This document shows positions 17,049 to 26,269 of a stretch of 64,000 bases of DNA, piece after piece; position 1 is the stretch's first letter, and each line of letters opens with the position of its first letter. The stretch covers positions 1-64,000 of IMG/VR virus record IMGVR_UViG_3300036785_000305. The stretch is one strand, 5' to 3'. A model generated the notes under the pieces. The model did no database searches and had not been told where the DNA came from. It saw nothing but the letters and a program-made list of their open reading frames with translations. This DNA is from a virus. Position numbers and translations under genes: made by a program.

Positions 17049-17446
17049 TGAGCGCTACGATTACGCCATTCCCTGACCCGGAGACGATGCTGATGTACGC
17101 ACTCGTCCCAATTAACCCGTCGACCTGGAGGTTTGTTACTATTCTGCCGGCCGGGGATTCCTCGGACATCGTTATTCGGTTCAGGCGTTCCGGTGGTACT
17201 AACCGTAATATTGGAATTGACAGTCCTATTGTTGATGTTGACGTCTTCGGACCTAAGTCTCAGGTTGGGACTGTGTCGGCTGCGGCACGAACCATACAAT
17301 CTCAGATACTGTCGCTAGCCAGCGCGGTCGTTTCGAATGGAGTTATTCAGCACGCTTTCACTGTAGTGGGTCCCCGACAACTTCCGGAGGTGAATACAAA
17401 CTACGTCCGTTACAACGCAACGTACCAACTTCAAACTCACGCATAG
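17048..17446 (+). CDS. Tail terminator protein
   Basis: 132 residues from ATG 17048 (TAATG overlap, AGGTGG 5 nt upstream); a GTG at 17039 is in frame. A helical start (DPETMLMYALVPIN) is followed by alternating strands (VDVDVFGPKSQVGTVSAAARTIQSQI, given as two parts) and NYVRYNATYQLQTHA. Size, alpha/beta plan and position before the major tail gene fit the terminator ring that stops tail-tube growth and joins the head. Confidence 0.75.
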   Translation: MSATITPFPDPETMLMYALVPINPSTWRFVTILPAGDSSDIVIRFRRSGGTNRNIGIDSPIVDVDVFGPKSQVGTVSAAARTIQSQILSLASAVVSNGVIQHAFTVVGPRQLPEVNTNYVRYNATYQLQTHA

Positions 17447-17465
17447 ATTCACCTAGGAGGGTGAA

Positions 17466-18212
17466 ATGTCAGAAGCTAGCACCGAGCGCAAGTCGCGCGG
17501 TAGCAACCGAGACGCAGCGAATCAGTACGACCTTCCCGTTCCTCTCACCGGCCTACCGACTCCCGCTTCAGGTGCCTACAAGGACGACGAACTGCTGTAC
17601 GCGGCGGGCGATGTCGTTGTGTGGGTCGGCACCAAGAACAACGCAACGCCTCCGGTGGCGTTCGAGGATCCATCAACACTCGGTACCGGCGAGTATGTGT
17701 GCCTCGGCTGGGTGGACGTCGCCGGGTACATCTTCAAGCTCGACGAGACCATCAAGGATGTCCCAGCCGCCGGCATCCTCACGCCTGTGCGCTCGATTAT
17801 CACTGGCGGCATCAAGACCGTGCAGTGTACCTTCCTGGAGGCGCTCAACCCGTACGTCCGGGCGCTGCACGACGACATGCCGGTCTTCCCGCTCGCGACA
17901 TCAGTACTCAAGCCGCCGACGACGCCGGTAGCTCCCCTCATGGCCAACCAGGTAGCGTACATCCTGCCGGACCCGCCTGCCGACAACAGGTATGCCCTGA
18001 TCTTCGACTCGATCGACGGCGCCAAGCGGCAGCGGCTGTACGCGCCTCACGCCAAGGTCACCGCGCGTGGCAACGACCAGGCCCAGCAGGGCGACATCAC
18101 GATGACGGACATGACGTTCACGATGTACCCCGGAATCATCGGGACCCAAACCAACGCCGTCGCTCAGCGCACGATCGACTACGGCAAGGACGTATCGGCG
18201 TACTTCTCGTGA
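17466..18212 (+). CDS. Major tail (tube) protein
   Basis: 248 residues with GGAGGGTGAA before the ATG. After a disordered N terminus, GDVVVWVGTKNNATPP, YVCLGWVDVAGYIFKLDET and TVQCTFLEALNPYVRA are the strands of a tail-tube fold. The C terminus (RQRLYAPHAKVTARGNDQ, DITMTDMTFTMYP) matches the usual end of actinophage tube proteins. Codon use is strongly GC-biased, as in the capsid gene, in line with high expression. Confidence 0.9.
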   Translation: MSEASTERKSRGSNRDAANQYDLPVPLTGLPTPASGAYKDDELLYAAGDVVVWVGTKNNATPPVAFEDPSTLGTGEYVCLGWVDVAGYIFKLDETIKDVPAAGILTPVRSIITGGIKTVQCTFLEALNPYVRALHDDMPVFPLATSVLKPPTTPVAPLMANQVAYILPDPPADNRYALIFDSIDGAKRQRLYAPHAKVTARGNDQAQQGDITMTDMTFTMYPGIIGTQTNAVAQRTIDYGKDVSAYFS

Positions 18213-18601
18213 CCGAGCAACTCAACCCTGAATGGGGCAAGGGAGCAGAAGAGCCCCAGGATGAAGTGCAGGTCGATGTCGACCTCGACTTGCTGGACGA
18301 GTCGCTGCGCAAGGAGCGAGTCGGCCAGCGGATCACCGTGCGACTTGCGGGTCACGTCATCCATATCCAGCACGCCAAGGACTGGTCGTCAACGGCCATG
18401 CGAGCGGCGTCGGGCGGGGACTGGGATACCTGGGCGCGGGAAGTCATCGATAGCGATGACGAGTTCGTCGCCTGGGTCGACGCAGACCTACGCAACTACC
18501 AGGTCGAGGCAGTCTTTGACGAGTGCGGCCGGCAGTCCAGGATGAACATGGGAAAATCCGGAAAGCGCTCTGGATCACCGAGAGGTTCCCAGAGGCGCTA
18601 G
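18209..18601 (+). CDS. Tail assembly chaperone, short (gpG-like) form
   Basis: 130 residues from a GTG that overlaps the tube stop (GTGA). It contains DVDLDLLDESLRKERVGQRI, HVIHIQHAKDWSS and WDTWAREVIDSDDEFVAWVD, the usual first-chaperone composition. After the slippery site at 18550 the zero-frame tail is short, basic and Ser/Gly-rich. The protein guides tape-measure folding and tail-tube polymerisation and is not part of the virion. Confidence 0.85.
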   Translation: MTEQLNPEWGKGAEEPQDEVQVDVDLDLLDESLRKERVGQRITVRLAGHVIHIQHAKDWSSTAMRAASGGDWDTWAREVIDSDDEFVAWVDADLRNYQVEAVFDECGRQSRMNMGKSGKRSGSPRGSQRR

Positions 18602-19071
18602 AAGCGGACCTACAGCGCTACTACAACCTACCGATCACTAGTCTGGGCGCGGATCTTTCGTGGCGTAGGCTACTGGTACTCGTAGAGCATCTACCACCGG
18701 AGGGTGCGTTGAATACCGCGATTCGCAATGCTACGCCGGAAAATGAACTGGCGCAGGCGACTGGCGATGCTGTGCGCGCTCCGTGGAGCACTCTTGAGTC
18801 ACTAGTAGCCGCGCTCATTGATGAGGTTCGGCAGTTCGCTTGGATGTACTCGGCCGTACATGCAAAGAATGCTCCGAAGAGGCCAGAGCCGATTCGGCGT
18901 CCGGGCAGCACCGGAAAGCGTCACGGCGGGAAGCTCATGCGCATCAGCGAGATCCGGACGCTGGACCCACGTATGCGCAATATGAGCGATGACGAGATCC
19001 GCGAGCTGTTGAATAGCCCGGCTATGAGGGTAGGTTCGTTATGGCTCGTGATACCGAAGTCGGTAGCGTAA
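18209..19071 (+). CDS. Tail assembly chaperone, -1 frameshift (gpGT-like) form
   Basis: The second frame, open over 18523-19071, has no good ribosome site and continues the first chaperone if ribosomes slip back one base on GGGAAAA. The fusion would be 116 codons of the first frame plus about 171 residues (beginning IRKALWITERFPEALEADLQ and containing SWRRLLVLVEHLPPEGALN). This is the classical lambda G/GT arrangement and is conserved in most siphophages. It ends inside the tape-measure start. Confidence 0.85.
18550..18556 (+). promoter_or_regulatory. Programmed -1 ribosomal frameshift slippery site
   Basis: G GGA AAA in the zero frame of the first chaperone is a canonical X XXY YYZ heptamer. 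Slipping moves the ribosome into the frame beginning ATC CGG AAA GCG, which continues to 19071. It lies about 45 nt before the zero-frame stop. Confidence 0.85.
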
Positions 19072-22000
19072 CTGTAGGCGTCGTCCCTGATGCTACGGGT
19101 ATCGAACAGAAGCTGAAGGACCAGATCGTACCTGCGGCAGAGCGTGTCGGTGAAGAAGCCGGCAACGAGATGTCGAATGCTATCGAAGATAAGATGACGG
19201 AAGGAGGTGACAAATCAGCTAGCAAATTTGAGAAGTCTTTCAAGACTCGCCTGAAGAAGGCACTCGATAACCTGCCGGACGCAAAGATCGAGGGCGACGT
19301 CACTGATGTCGAACAGAAGATTGAAGAGGTTCGCGCGGAGATTCAGTCTGTATATGCGCAGCCTTTGATTGACAAGGCTGACGCGGCCCGGTCTATTGAC
19401 CAGATTATGCTTAAGGTCGCGGCGCTGAGGGCTGAGGCGGCTAGCGGTATTGACATCCCGGTCGATGTCGATACGCAAGGCATGCTCGCGGATTTTGAGA
19501 CTGCTATTACCAAGATCCGTGGTAAGGCTATAACTGGGGCACTCGTTCCTGGCGGTATGTTCTCAAGAATTCCGTTCAGCGGATCGGCTGCCGATAAGGT
19601 TCTTGCGGCCGCCCAACAGCAGGCAGCTGCTTCGGCAATGCCATCTATGAGCGATATATTCGTTGAGGCCAAGGCGCTACAATTTGCCAGGGATCAAGCA
19701 GTAAGAAGGCCATCCTTTGCTAACATCCCGCTTGGGATGAACGAGATAGTCCAAGATGTCACTAGTATGGGGCCTGCGCGTGCGAAAATGTTCGAGGCTG
19801 GTGCCGGCGGATTGCCCGGTGTCATCCAAGGCGTTATCCGCGAGGCTATGCCGTCTAGCCCGTACGGCGGAGCAAGCTTTGTGGCTGCCGTAGATGGCAT
19901 CCAAAAAGCTACCTTCTCTATGTCCAAGGAGATCGAGCTACTCAGGAAGCCGGTTGGCGATATCGTCAGGAGTTCTGACAATATGGCCACTAGTACCGAA
20001 GGGTTCGGACGCCTGCTGAGGGAGATTGCTCCGAACCCGACGTTTGGTTTTGGTACCAGGGATCTCGGCGGCCGACGGGTTTGGGCCGGTCGCTCAGCCG
20101 AGAGGGCGTTCAGGGGTATGGGCGTTCCTGAGGGTCTTCTTCATGAGCCTGGACTCGGAGGGTACCTGGGCGGGGCGCGGTTCGCTGCCGGCCCTGATGC
20201 CATCAGCGACTTCTCGAATCAGTTCTCGAAGGATCTTGTCAAATTCGAGAAGCCAATGGGCGACATCGTCAAGTATACCGCGAACCTGAACGGTACCGGC
20301 CAGGAACTTGTCCGGATGTCGGACTTTATCAGGCAATCCGATTTCTCAAATCTCGTCACAGGGGATACCTTCTTTAAGAAGATGGCTGATGCCGTTGCGA
20401 GAGGCTTCAGGTCAGGACAGCAGGGCGTTCTTGGCAGACTTAGGGGAATAGTATCCCGCAGAGGTGCCGGTGCCGGGGCTCCGCTCGATACCGGGATTCC
20501 GGAAGATGTCGTCAGCTCTATCGAAGCGCGTCTGAAGAGTGGCGTTCCTATTACTGGCGAGCTAGGTAAGTTTGCCCAGTTCCTAAAGAGCGATGCCGCC
20601 AGAGCCCTAGGCACTCCGGGTCCTGTTACTCCGGAGATAATTGACGCTATCGAGAAACGCCTGACGACTGGTGTGCCTCTGACTGGCGAGCTAAACAAAT
20701 TCGCAAGATATATAAAGCTTGATGCTGCTCTAGGTGTCAGGCGTTCGCTTGAGGAACTGATTCCGAGGTACGGCGCAGGCGGCGGGGATGTACAGAAACT
20801 TCTCGGGGAATTTGGCGGAGGTCATAGACCTGCTGCTACCGAAACTCTGCTTAAGGCGTTCGGCGCGGGTGGTGGAGACCTTGAAAAGCTATTGGCTGAT
20901 TTCGGTGGCGATATCGGTGGCGCTGGCGGCGGCGGTGGCGGTGGCGGTTTCTTTAGCAAGATTAGCGATTTCTTTGGCAAGATTCCCGGAGCGGGATCTG
21001 GTTTGCTCGGAAAGGTGCCGTTCGCCGGAGGGAATGCATATGCTGGGGCCGGTATTGGCGGGGGAGTCCTTGCCTCGCTTCCGTTTATCGGGCAGATGTT
21101 GTCCGGTGGCGCGGTTGCCGGACTCGGCACGGGCCTTGCTACTATGGGGATTGCGGGCGCGATTCACGGCCTGTCTAGTGCCGCGACGCCGGCCCAGATT
21201 AGCGCCGCCAGGATGCAGAGTCAGTCGACAACTCTCGCAACAGCTGACGCGCAGTCTAAGCTAAACGCGCTGATGAAGAGCGGTACTGCTACCGCAGCCC
21301 AACTAGCGCAGGGTCATTTGGCCGTAGCAGCGGCTCAGACTAACCAGGCTGCTGCTAGCTCTGCCCTTGCTGATCTGATTGCCAATAAGATCACTCCAGC
21401 TCAGCAAGCGATGAGCGATGCGTTCAAGACCTTTGGTGATGACTTTGGCAAGTCTATGACTACGATCGGCGCGGCATTCGTTCCGGTCCTCACAAACATT
21501 GCTAAAGTAGCCGACCAAGTTCTTCACGTCATGACTCCGGTATTCGCCGTAGCCGAGCAAATTATTGCGCCGGCCGTTCAGAATATTGGCGGTACATTGC
21601 TTAAGGCATTCGCCCAGCCAGCCGTACAGCAATCAATTACGGCCGTAGCCAAGGCGTTTGCTGATCTCCTTAATGCCATGTCGCCGAACATCGTCAGCGG
21701 TATCGGGGCTATTGCTAACTCTATCACTAACATGGCCGACTCGGTAGCGAAGAATCCGAGACCATTCGCTGACTTTATCAAGTTCCTGTTCGGCGTAGTA
21801 AATGCAGCAATTCAGGCTGTTGCCTGGCTGACTAGGGTAGCCGACTGGATTGAAAGTTTCCATACATTCTGGGCGGCTATCGGTAAAGGATTCGATGAGG
21901 TCATCCACAATATTAAGACAGTGTGGAATTGGCTTGCGCACTTCCATGATTTCTGGAAACTCGTATGGGCTACCGCGCAGACTTATTTCGACAATTTCGT

Positions 22001-24032
22001 CGCCGGGATAAAGATAGATTTCAAGGTTATAGGTACCGTGTTCCACGTCGCAAGTGACGTAATTCACGGCAACTTTGGGAATATCTGGACGGACATAAAG
22101 AATGGCGCTAAGAGTATAGTGCCAGTAATATCCGATACCGCCAAGCAAATAACGCAACATTTCACGCATCCACAAAATGCCATCAAACAAACAACTCAAC
22201 ATCTCAAGCATACCGCCGATGGTGCCAAGCAAGCAACGCAACATCTCAAGCACGCTACCGTTACCGCTACGACCTATCGTCATTCGATATCGACGCAACA
22301 CATTGCTAGGCCGGTCGCGGATGCCGTTACTACTTATCGCCATTCAATAGCGACGCAACCTATAGCTAGGCCGGTCGCGGCGCGGGGCGAGACTGGCTGG
22401 GCCGGTATTCGTCACGATACGGCGCACCTTGGAGATATGATAGCGGCTCCTTTCATAAGTATGTGGCACGGCATGGCCAGCATTACTGATGCTGGAATGA
22501 AAGGAATAGGCAAGGTCATCCACTTCGGCCTAGCGTCATTCAATAACTGGTGGAAGCAGCACGGTACGGAAGTCAAGGAAGTATGGCGCGCTCTATGGAC
22601 TGCCATAAAGAACACATTTATGCCTATCATACATTTTGTCCAGATCTCGATAAGGGTTGGCCTCGATGTAATTAAATTCGCATTTAGGGCAATTGCGCTA
22701 GTAGTCAGAGTACAGTGGACTTTGATGTGGAATGGTGTCAAGGGCGTAGCCAAGGCAGCGGTCGATATTCTCAAGGGGATAATCCATGCCGCCTTGAAGT
22801 TTATCCAAATTATGTGGAATCTTGGCTGGAATATAATAAAGGACACGCTCAAGGTAGCATGGGATATTATCGTAGGCATTATCAATGTTGCGCTTGATAT
22901 ATTCACCGGACACTGGAAGCAGGCCTGGGATGACATTAAGACTGCGGTTACGCAGGTTTGGAATTCCTTTAAGGATATCTTCAAGACGGCATGGAAGACG
23001 TTGACTGATGCTGTCGGTGTTGCATTCGGATTGCTAAAGACGGTATTCGTTACCGGTGGTGGCGATATAATTCACGGACTCTTCAGCGGCATTACCGGTG
23101 CCCTCAAGGATATCGGCAGCTGGATAAGCACTAATATCTATCATCCTATTATCGACCATGTCAAGAGCCTATTCGGAATCAAATCTCCTGCGTCGACGAT
23201 GAAGCCTATAGGCAAGGAAATAATTACTGGTATCTTCCATGGCATGTTCTCCGAGGGCAAGAAGATCGAGCAGTTCGCGGCTAAGATTTTCGGTAGCTGG
23301 CCTAAGGCAATTCTATCATTCGTTACCAAGGGGATGGTCGGCGGCATGACCGCGAAGCTGGCTAGCTTCCTGGGTGGTGCGCTAGGCTGGGCTACAAAGG
23401 GCATCAAGAATATCGGGGGATTCTTCGGTAGTATCTTCAGCGCCGCTTCCGGTTCGCATGGCGGCGCGGGTGTCGCTAGGTGGGCCGGTACCGTTGGGAA
23501 AGCTCTGACGATGCTGAACCTTCCGCAGAATCTAGCCGGGGATGTACTGTACCAGATGCAGACTGAGTCGAGCGGTAACCCGAACATCATCAATACCTGG
23601 GACTCTAACGCTAGGGCCGGGCACCCGTCGCAGGGCCTCATGCAGGTTATCCCTAGTACGTTCGGTCAGTACCATGTTGCGGGTACTTCCTGGAATATCC
23701 TCGACCCGCTCGCAAACATTGCTGCGGCTCTTAACTACGCCAAGCATAATAAGGGCTTTGGTTCCGGTAAGGGACAGATAGGTTCCGGTCACGGGTACGA
23801 TACGGGCGGCTGGCTACCGACCGGCGTAACGATGACCATGAACAATACCGGCCGTCCGGAGCGGATTCTGTCCCCGGATGAATTGAAGGCATTTAATGCC
23901 GGGCAGGGTCCGACGTACGTTGCGCACTTCGACGGCCTTACTAGCCAGGCAATCAGCGCTGAAGTCCGTACCGCGTTCCATATGATGTCCCTTACGCAAG
24001 GGCAGCTAGGCCGTCCGGGGAGGCGAAACTAA
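19041..24032 (+). CDS. Tail tape measure protein with C-terminal lytic transglycosylase domain
   Basis: 1663 residues. N-terminal helices, then AEA- and Gln-rich amphipathic stretches, a Gly-rich hinge (about 630), a hydrophobic region near 680-720, and Trp/Lys-rich repeats (HFHDFWKLVWATAQ, WNLGWNIIKDTLKVAWDIIV). Residues about 1480-1580 contain LYQMQTESSGNPN and GLMQVIPSTFGQYH, the SLT transglycosylase signature with E of QTESSGNP as the catalytic acid. It sets tail length and probably opens the peptidoglycan during DNA entry. Residues about 1035-1105 carry short HLKHT/AKQATQH and TTYRHSI direct repeats. Confidence 0.95.
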   Translation: MARDTEVGSVTVGVVPDATGIEQKLKDQIVPAAERVGEEAGNEMSNAIEDKMTEGGDKSASKFEKSFKTRLKKALDNLPDAKIEGDVTDVEQKIEEVRAEIQSVYAQPLIDKADAARSIDQIMLKVAALRAEAASGIDIPVDVDTQGMLADFETAITKIRGKAITGALVPGGMFSRIPFSGSAADKVLAAAQQQAAASAMPSMSDIFVEAKALQFARDQAVRRPSFANIPLGMNEIVQDVTSMGPARAKMFEAGAGGLPGVIQGVIREAMPSSPYGGASFVAAVDGIQKATFSMSKEIELLRKPVGDIVRSSDNMATSTEGFGRLLREIAPNPTFGFGTRDLGGRRVWAGRSAERAFRGMGVPEGLLHEPGLGGYLGGARFAAGPDAISDFSNQFSKDLVKFEKPMGDIVKYTANLNGTGQELVRMSDFIRQSDFSNLVTGDTFFKKMADAVARGFRSGQQGVLGRLRGIVSRRGAGAGAPLDTGIPEDVVSSIEARLKSGVPITGELGKFAQFLKSDAARALGTPGPVTPEIIDAIEKRLTTGVPLTGELNKFARYIKLDAALGVRRSLEELIPRYGAGGGDVQKLLGEFGGGHRPAATETLLKAFGAGGGDLEKLLADFGGDIGGAGGGGGGGGFFSKISDFFGKIPGAGSGLLGKVPFAGGNAYAGAGIGGGVLASLPFIGQMLSGGAVAGLGTGLATMGIAGAIHGLSSAATPAQISAARMQSQSTTLATADAQSKLNALMKSGTATAAQLAQGHLAVAAAQTNQAAASSALADLIANKITPAQQAMSDAFKTFGDDFGKSMTTIGAAFVPVLTNIAKVADQVLHVMTPVFAVAEQIIAPAVQNIGGTLLKAFAQPAVQQSITAVAKAFADLLNAMSPNIVSGIGAIANSITNMADSVAKNPRPFADFIKFLFGVVNAAIQAVAWLTRVADWIESFHTFWAAIGKGFDEVIHNIKTVWNWLAHFHDFWKLVWATAQTYFDNFVAGIKIDFKVIGTVFHVASDVIHGNFGNIWTDIKNGAKSIVPVISDTAKQITQHFTHPQNAIKQTTQHLKHTADGAKQATQHLKHATVTATTYRHSISTQHIARPVADAVTTYRHSIATQPIARPVAARGETGWAGIRHDTAHLGDMIAAPFISMWHGMASITDAGMKGIGKVIHFGLASFNNWWKQHGTEVKEVWRALWTAIKNTFMPIIHFVQISIRVGLDVIKFAFRAIALVVRVQWTLMWNGVKGVAKAAVDILKGIIHAALKFIQIMWNLGWNIIKDTLKVAWDIIVGIINVALDIFTGHWKQAWDDIKTAVTQVWNSFKDIFKTAWKTLTDAVGVAFGLLKTVFVTGGGDIIHGLFSGITGALKDIGSWISTNIYHPIIDHVKSLFGIKSPASTMKPIGKEIITGIFHGMFSEGKKIEQFAAKIFGSWPKAILSFVTKGMVGGMTAKLASFLGGALGWATKGIKNIGGFFGSIFSAASGSHGGAGVARWAGTVGKALTMLNLPQNLAGDVLYQMQTESSGNPNIINTWDSNARAGHPSQGLMQVIPSTFGQYHVAGTSWNILDPLANIAAALNYAKHNKGFGSGKGQIGSGHGYDTGGWLPTGVTMTMNNTGRPERILSPDELKAFNAGQGPTYVAHFDGLTSQAISAEVRTAFHMMSLTQGQLGRPGRRN

Positions 24033-24961
24033 TGGCAGTCCCGAAGACAAATACAGGACCACCTATTCCACTAGTCATTGACTATATCGATCCGGATGGG
24101 GTTACCTGGCACCTGTCAGACCGCTCGATGTCTAATGGATACACCTGCTCGGCTATCGCCGGTATCGAGGGTCTTCCGGTAGCGATGCAGTCAATACCGT
24201 TGCTTGATGGAACGTCGCTGCCGTTGACGTACCTACCGGCGACCGGGACGATCGGCCTAGCAATTCTCGTGACGCGGTCTGCTAACGATGATCAGTTCGC
24301 CTACTATACCTTGCTAGACAAAATAGTGCGGGCATTCTATAACCGGCGTAATGAGCAGCCCGCGCCAGGGACTATCCGGATAACGCGCCCGGATGGCTCG
24401 CAGCGGCAGGTAGCGGTCTATACGACTTCTGGGCTTAATACTCCCGAAGTCGGCGTTAATGATGTAACGCTATATTCGCTAGCGCTCTCGACACTGGACC
24501 CGTACTGGAGCGACGTGAATGACAGCGCGCTCCATTTCCCTCAAACATTCGACAATTCCGGTATCATGCCGATTACATTCCCTTCACCGGGCATACAATT
24601 CAATACTAACCGCGAGCAAAGTTCATTCGTCCTCACTAACTGGGGAGATGCCCTTTGCTATCCGAACTGGCTAATTACCGGGCCAGGCACCCCGACGGTA
24701 ACGAACACTTCGGTCACCCCTAACCGAACCTGGGCACTTACTCAGGCAATTCCGGCCGGGCAGCAGGTACAGGTAGTAACGGCGAAGGGGCATCAGTCGT
24801 GCAAGAATGTCACGACCGGCGCTAACATATGGGGCCAGTTGAGTCCTAACGATCTCTTCCCGCTATTTCCGGGGGATAACAAGGTGACTATTACGGTCGC
24901 GGGCGTTACGGCAGCAACAGTGGTTGATGTTGGCTTTACGAATAGGTGGTTGAGGGCATGA
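24032..24961 (+). CDS. Distal tail (Dit-like) minor tail protein
   Basis: 309 residues. YIDPDGVTWHLSDRSMSNGY at the N terminus, a conserved central DDQFAYYTLLDKIVRAFYNRRNEQPAPG (in parts), TLYSLALSTLDPYWSD and the C-terminal strands around NWGDALCYPNWLITGPG are the usual plan of actinophage minor tail proteins that follow the tape measure and form the tail-tip hub. The start overlaps the previous stop by one base and the stop overlaps the next ATG (ATGA). Confidence 0.85.
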   Translation: MAVPKTNTGPPIPLVIDYIDPDGVTWHLSDRSMSNGYTCSAIAGIEGLPVAMQSIPLLDGTSLPLTYLPATGTIGLAILVTRSANDDQFAYYTLLDKIVRAFYNRRNEQPAPGTIRITRPDGSQRQVAVYTTSGLNTPEVGVNDVTLYSLALSTLDPYWSDVNDSALHFPQTFDNSGIMPITFPSPGIQFNTNREQSSFVLTNWGDALCYPNWLITGPGTPTVTNTSVTPNRTWALTQAIPAGQQVQVVTAKGHQSCKNVTTGANIWGQLSPNDLFPLFPGDNKVTITVAGVTAATVVDVGFTNRWLRA

Positions 24962-26268
24962 CAGTTACCGGGTTCGCTGCTCCGCCATTTGCTCTGGCTC
25001 CGATGCCGAAGCAGGAGGTTACGGTACAGTACTGTGATAACAATCTTAACCCGCTCGGGCCGATTCAGTGGGCGAACATTAACGCAACGCTCAACTATAA
25101 CTCGGTTGGCTCGTGGACAATACTCGCGCCGTATTCAGAAGATCTCTGGGAAGTAGTAGTGGGCGGTGGCGACTTTATTGTACTCGTCAATTGGCGCGGG
25201 CTTTTTACCTTCGGCGGCAAGTGCGAGACTCCAACGTATCAGAGTTCGGTACCTGGCGCCACTAACGCCCAGACTGCCGGCTCGTTTGATGGTGGCGAAT
25301 TTATGACGCTCGCTGGCGCGGATTTCCTACAGGTCGTAGCTAACCGGCTCGCCTACCCAGACCCGACTAAGGTATGGAAGTCACAGCTACAGGGAAACGG
25401 CGATATTGTTGGCGGCATCCCTCTCGAAACGGCAATCAAGTATTACGTCAATAGGAATATCGGGACGACAACGATAATTCCCCACGGAGGCAATCCGGCT
25501 ACTATTCCGCCAGCTATCCCTTCGCGGCAGCATCCGCTGTTGACTGTAGCCGCCGACCAGGGCCGTGGGCCGGCGGTTTACTACCAAGTCAACTTCGGAC
25601 TCGGCACCGACCTCAATCTACTGACGGTAGCTCGTGCGCTTATAACGCAGGCGTACCCGAATTACACTCCTGGCCAGAGCCTTGGCTTTGGGGTCAATTT
25701 GGTCGGGAACAAATTGGTGTTTGATTGCTATACGCCGCAGAACAGGACAAACGTCACGTTCTCAGAAAATCTGGGGAACCTGACTTCTATACTCTTCTCG
25801 CTGACGGACCCGACCTGTACTAATGCGCTCGTGCGCGGTACCGCGGTCAATCAGTTTATAGAGGTACCCGGCAACAATGTTACGCCGTGGAATAAGATCG
25901 AGGTGTTCCAAGATGGCCAGACTGACGATACGAACAAGATCCTTACTACTGTTGGTAGCAATATGCTTGTTGATGGTACCTTCGGGCCGATTCTGAATGC
26001 TACGGTTACCGATACGCCAGACTGTATATTCGGGCGTGACTTTTTTATCGGTGATCTAGTCACTATTGAAGTTAGGCCTGGCGTTACATATACTGACATC
26101 GTGTCCAGCGTAAACCTGATAGCTGACCCCTCGCAAATGCCCATTCTGAACGTATTGCCGATTGTTGGTAACGCTACCGATCCGACTAACTCTAGCCAGT
26201 CTATCAATAAGCAGATGGTAGCACAGATTAGGAAACTTGAGAAGAGACTCGCTCAACTTGGAGGGTGA
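24958..26268 (+). CDS. Tail protein, ReqiPepy6 Gp37-like
   Basis: 436 residues from ATG 24958 (ATGA overlap; a GTG at 24946 is in frame). VTVQYCDNNLNPLGPIQW, GSWTILAPYSEDLW, DFIVLVNWRGLFTFGGKCET and the signature region FSENLGNLTSILFSLTDPT followed by ALVRGTAVNQF are features of the Gp37-like family, which forms part of the tail-tip hub. The C terminus is a helical RKLEKRLAQLGG. Confidence 0.85.
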   Translation: MTVTGFAAPPFALAPMPKQEVTVQYCDNNLNPLGPIQWANINATLNYNSVGSWTILAPYSEDLWEVVVGGGDFIVLVNWRGLFTFGGKCETPTYQSSVPGATNAQTAGSFDGGEFMTLAGADFLQVVANRLAYPDPTKVWKSQLQGNGDIVGGIPLETAIKYYVNRNIGTTTIIPHGGNPATIPPAIPSRQHPLLTVAADQGRGPAVYYQVNFGLGTDLNLLTVARALITQAYPNYTPGQSLGFGVNLVGNKLVFDCYTPQNRTNVTFSENLGNLTSILFSLTDPTCTNALVRGTAVNQFIEVPGNNVTPWNKIEVFQDGQTDDTNKILTTVGSNMLVDGTFGPILNATVTDTPDCIFGRDFFIGDLVTIEVRPGVTYTDIVSSVNLIADPSQMPILNVLPIVGNATDPTNSSQSINKQMVAQIRKLEKRLAQLGG

Positions 26269-26269
26269 T

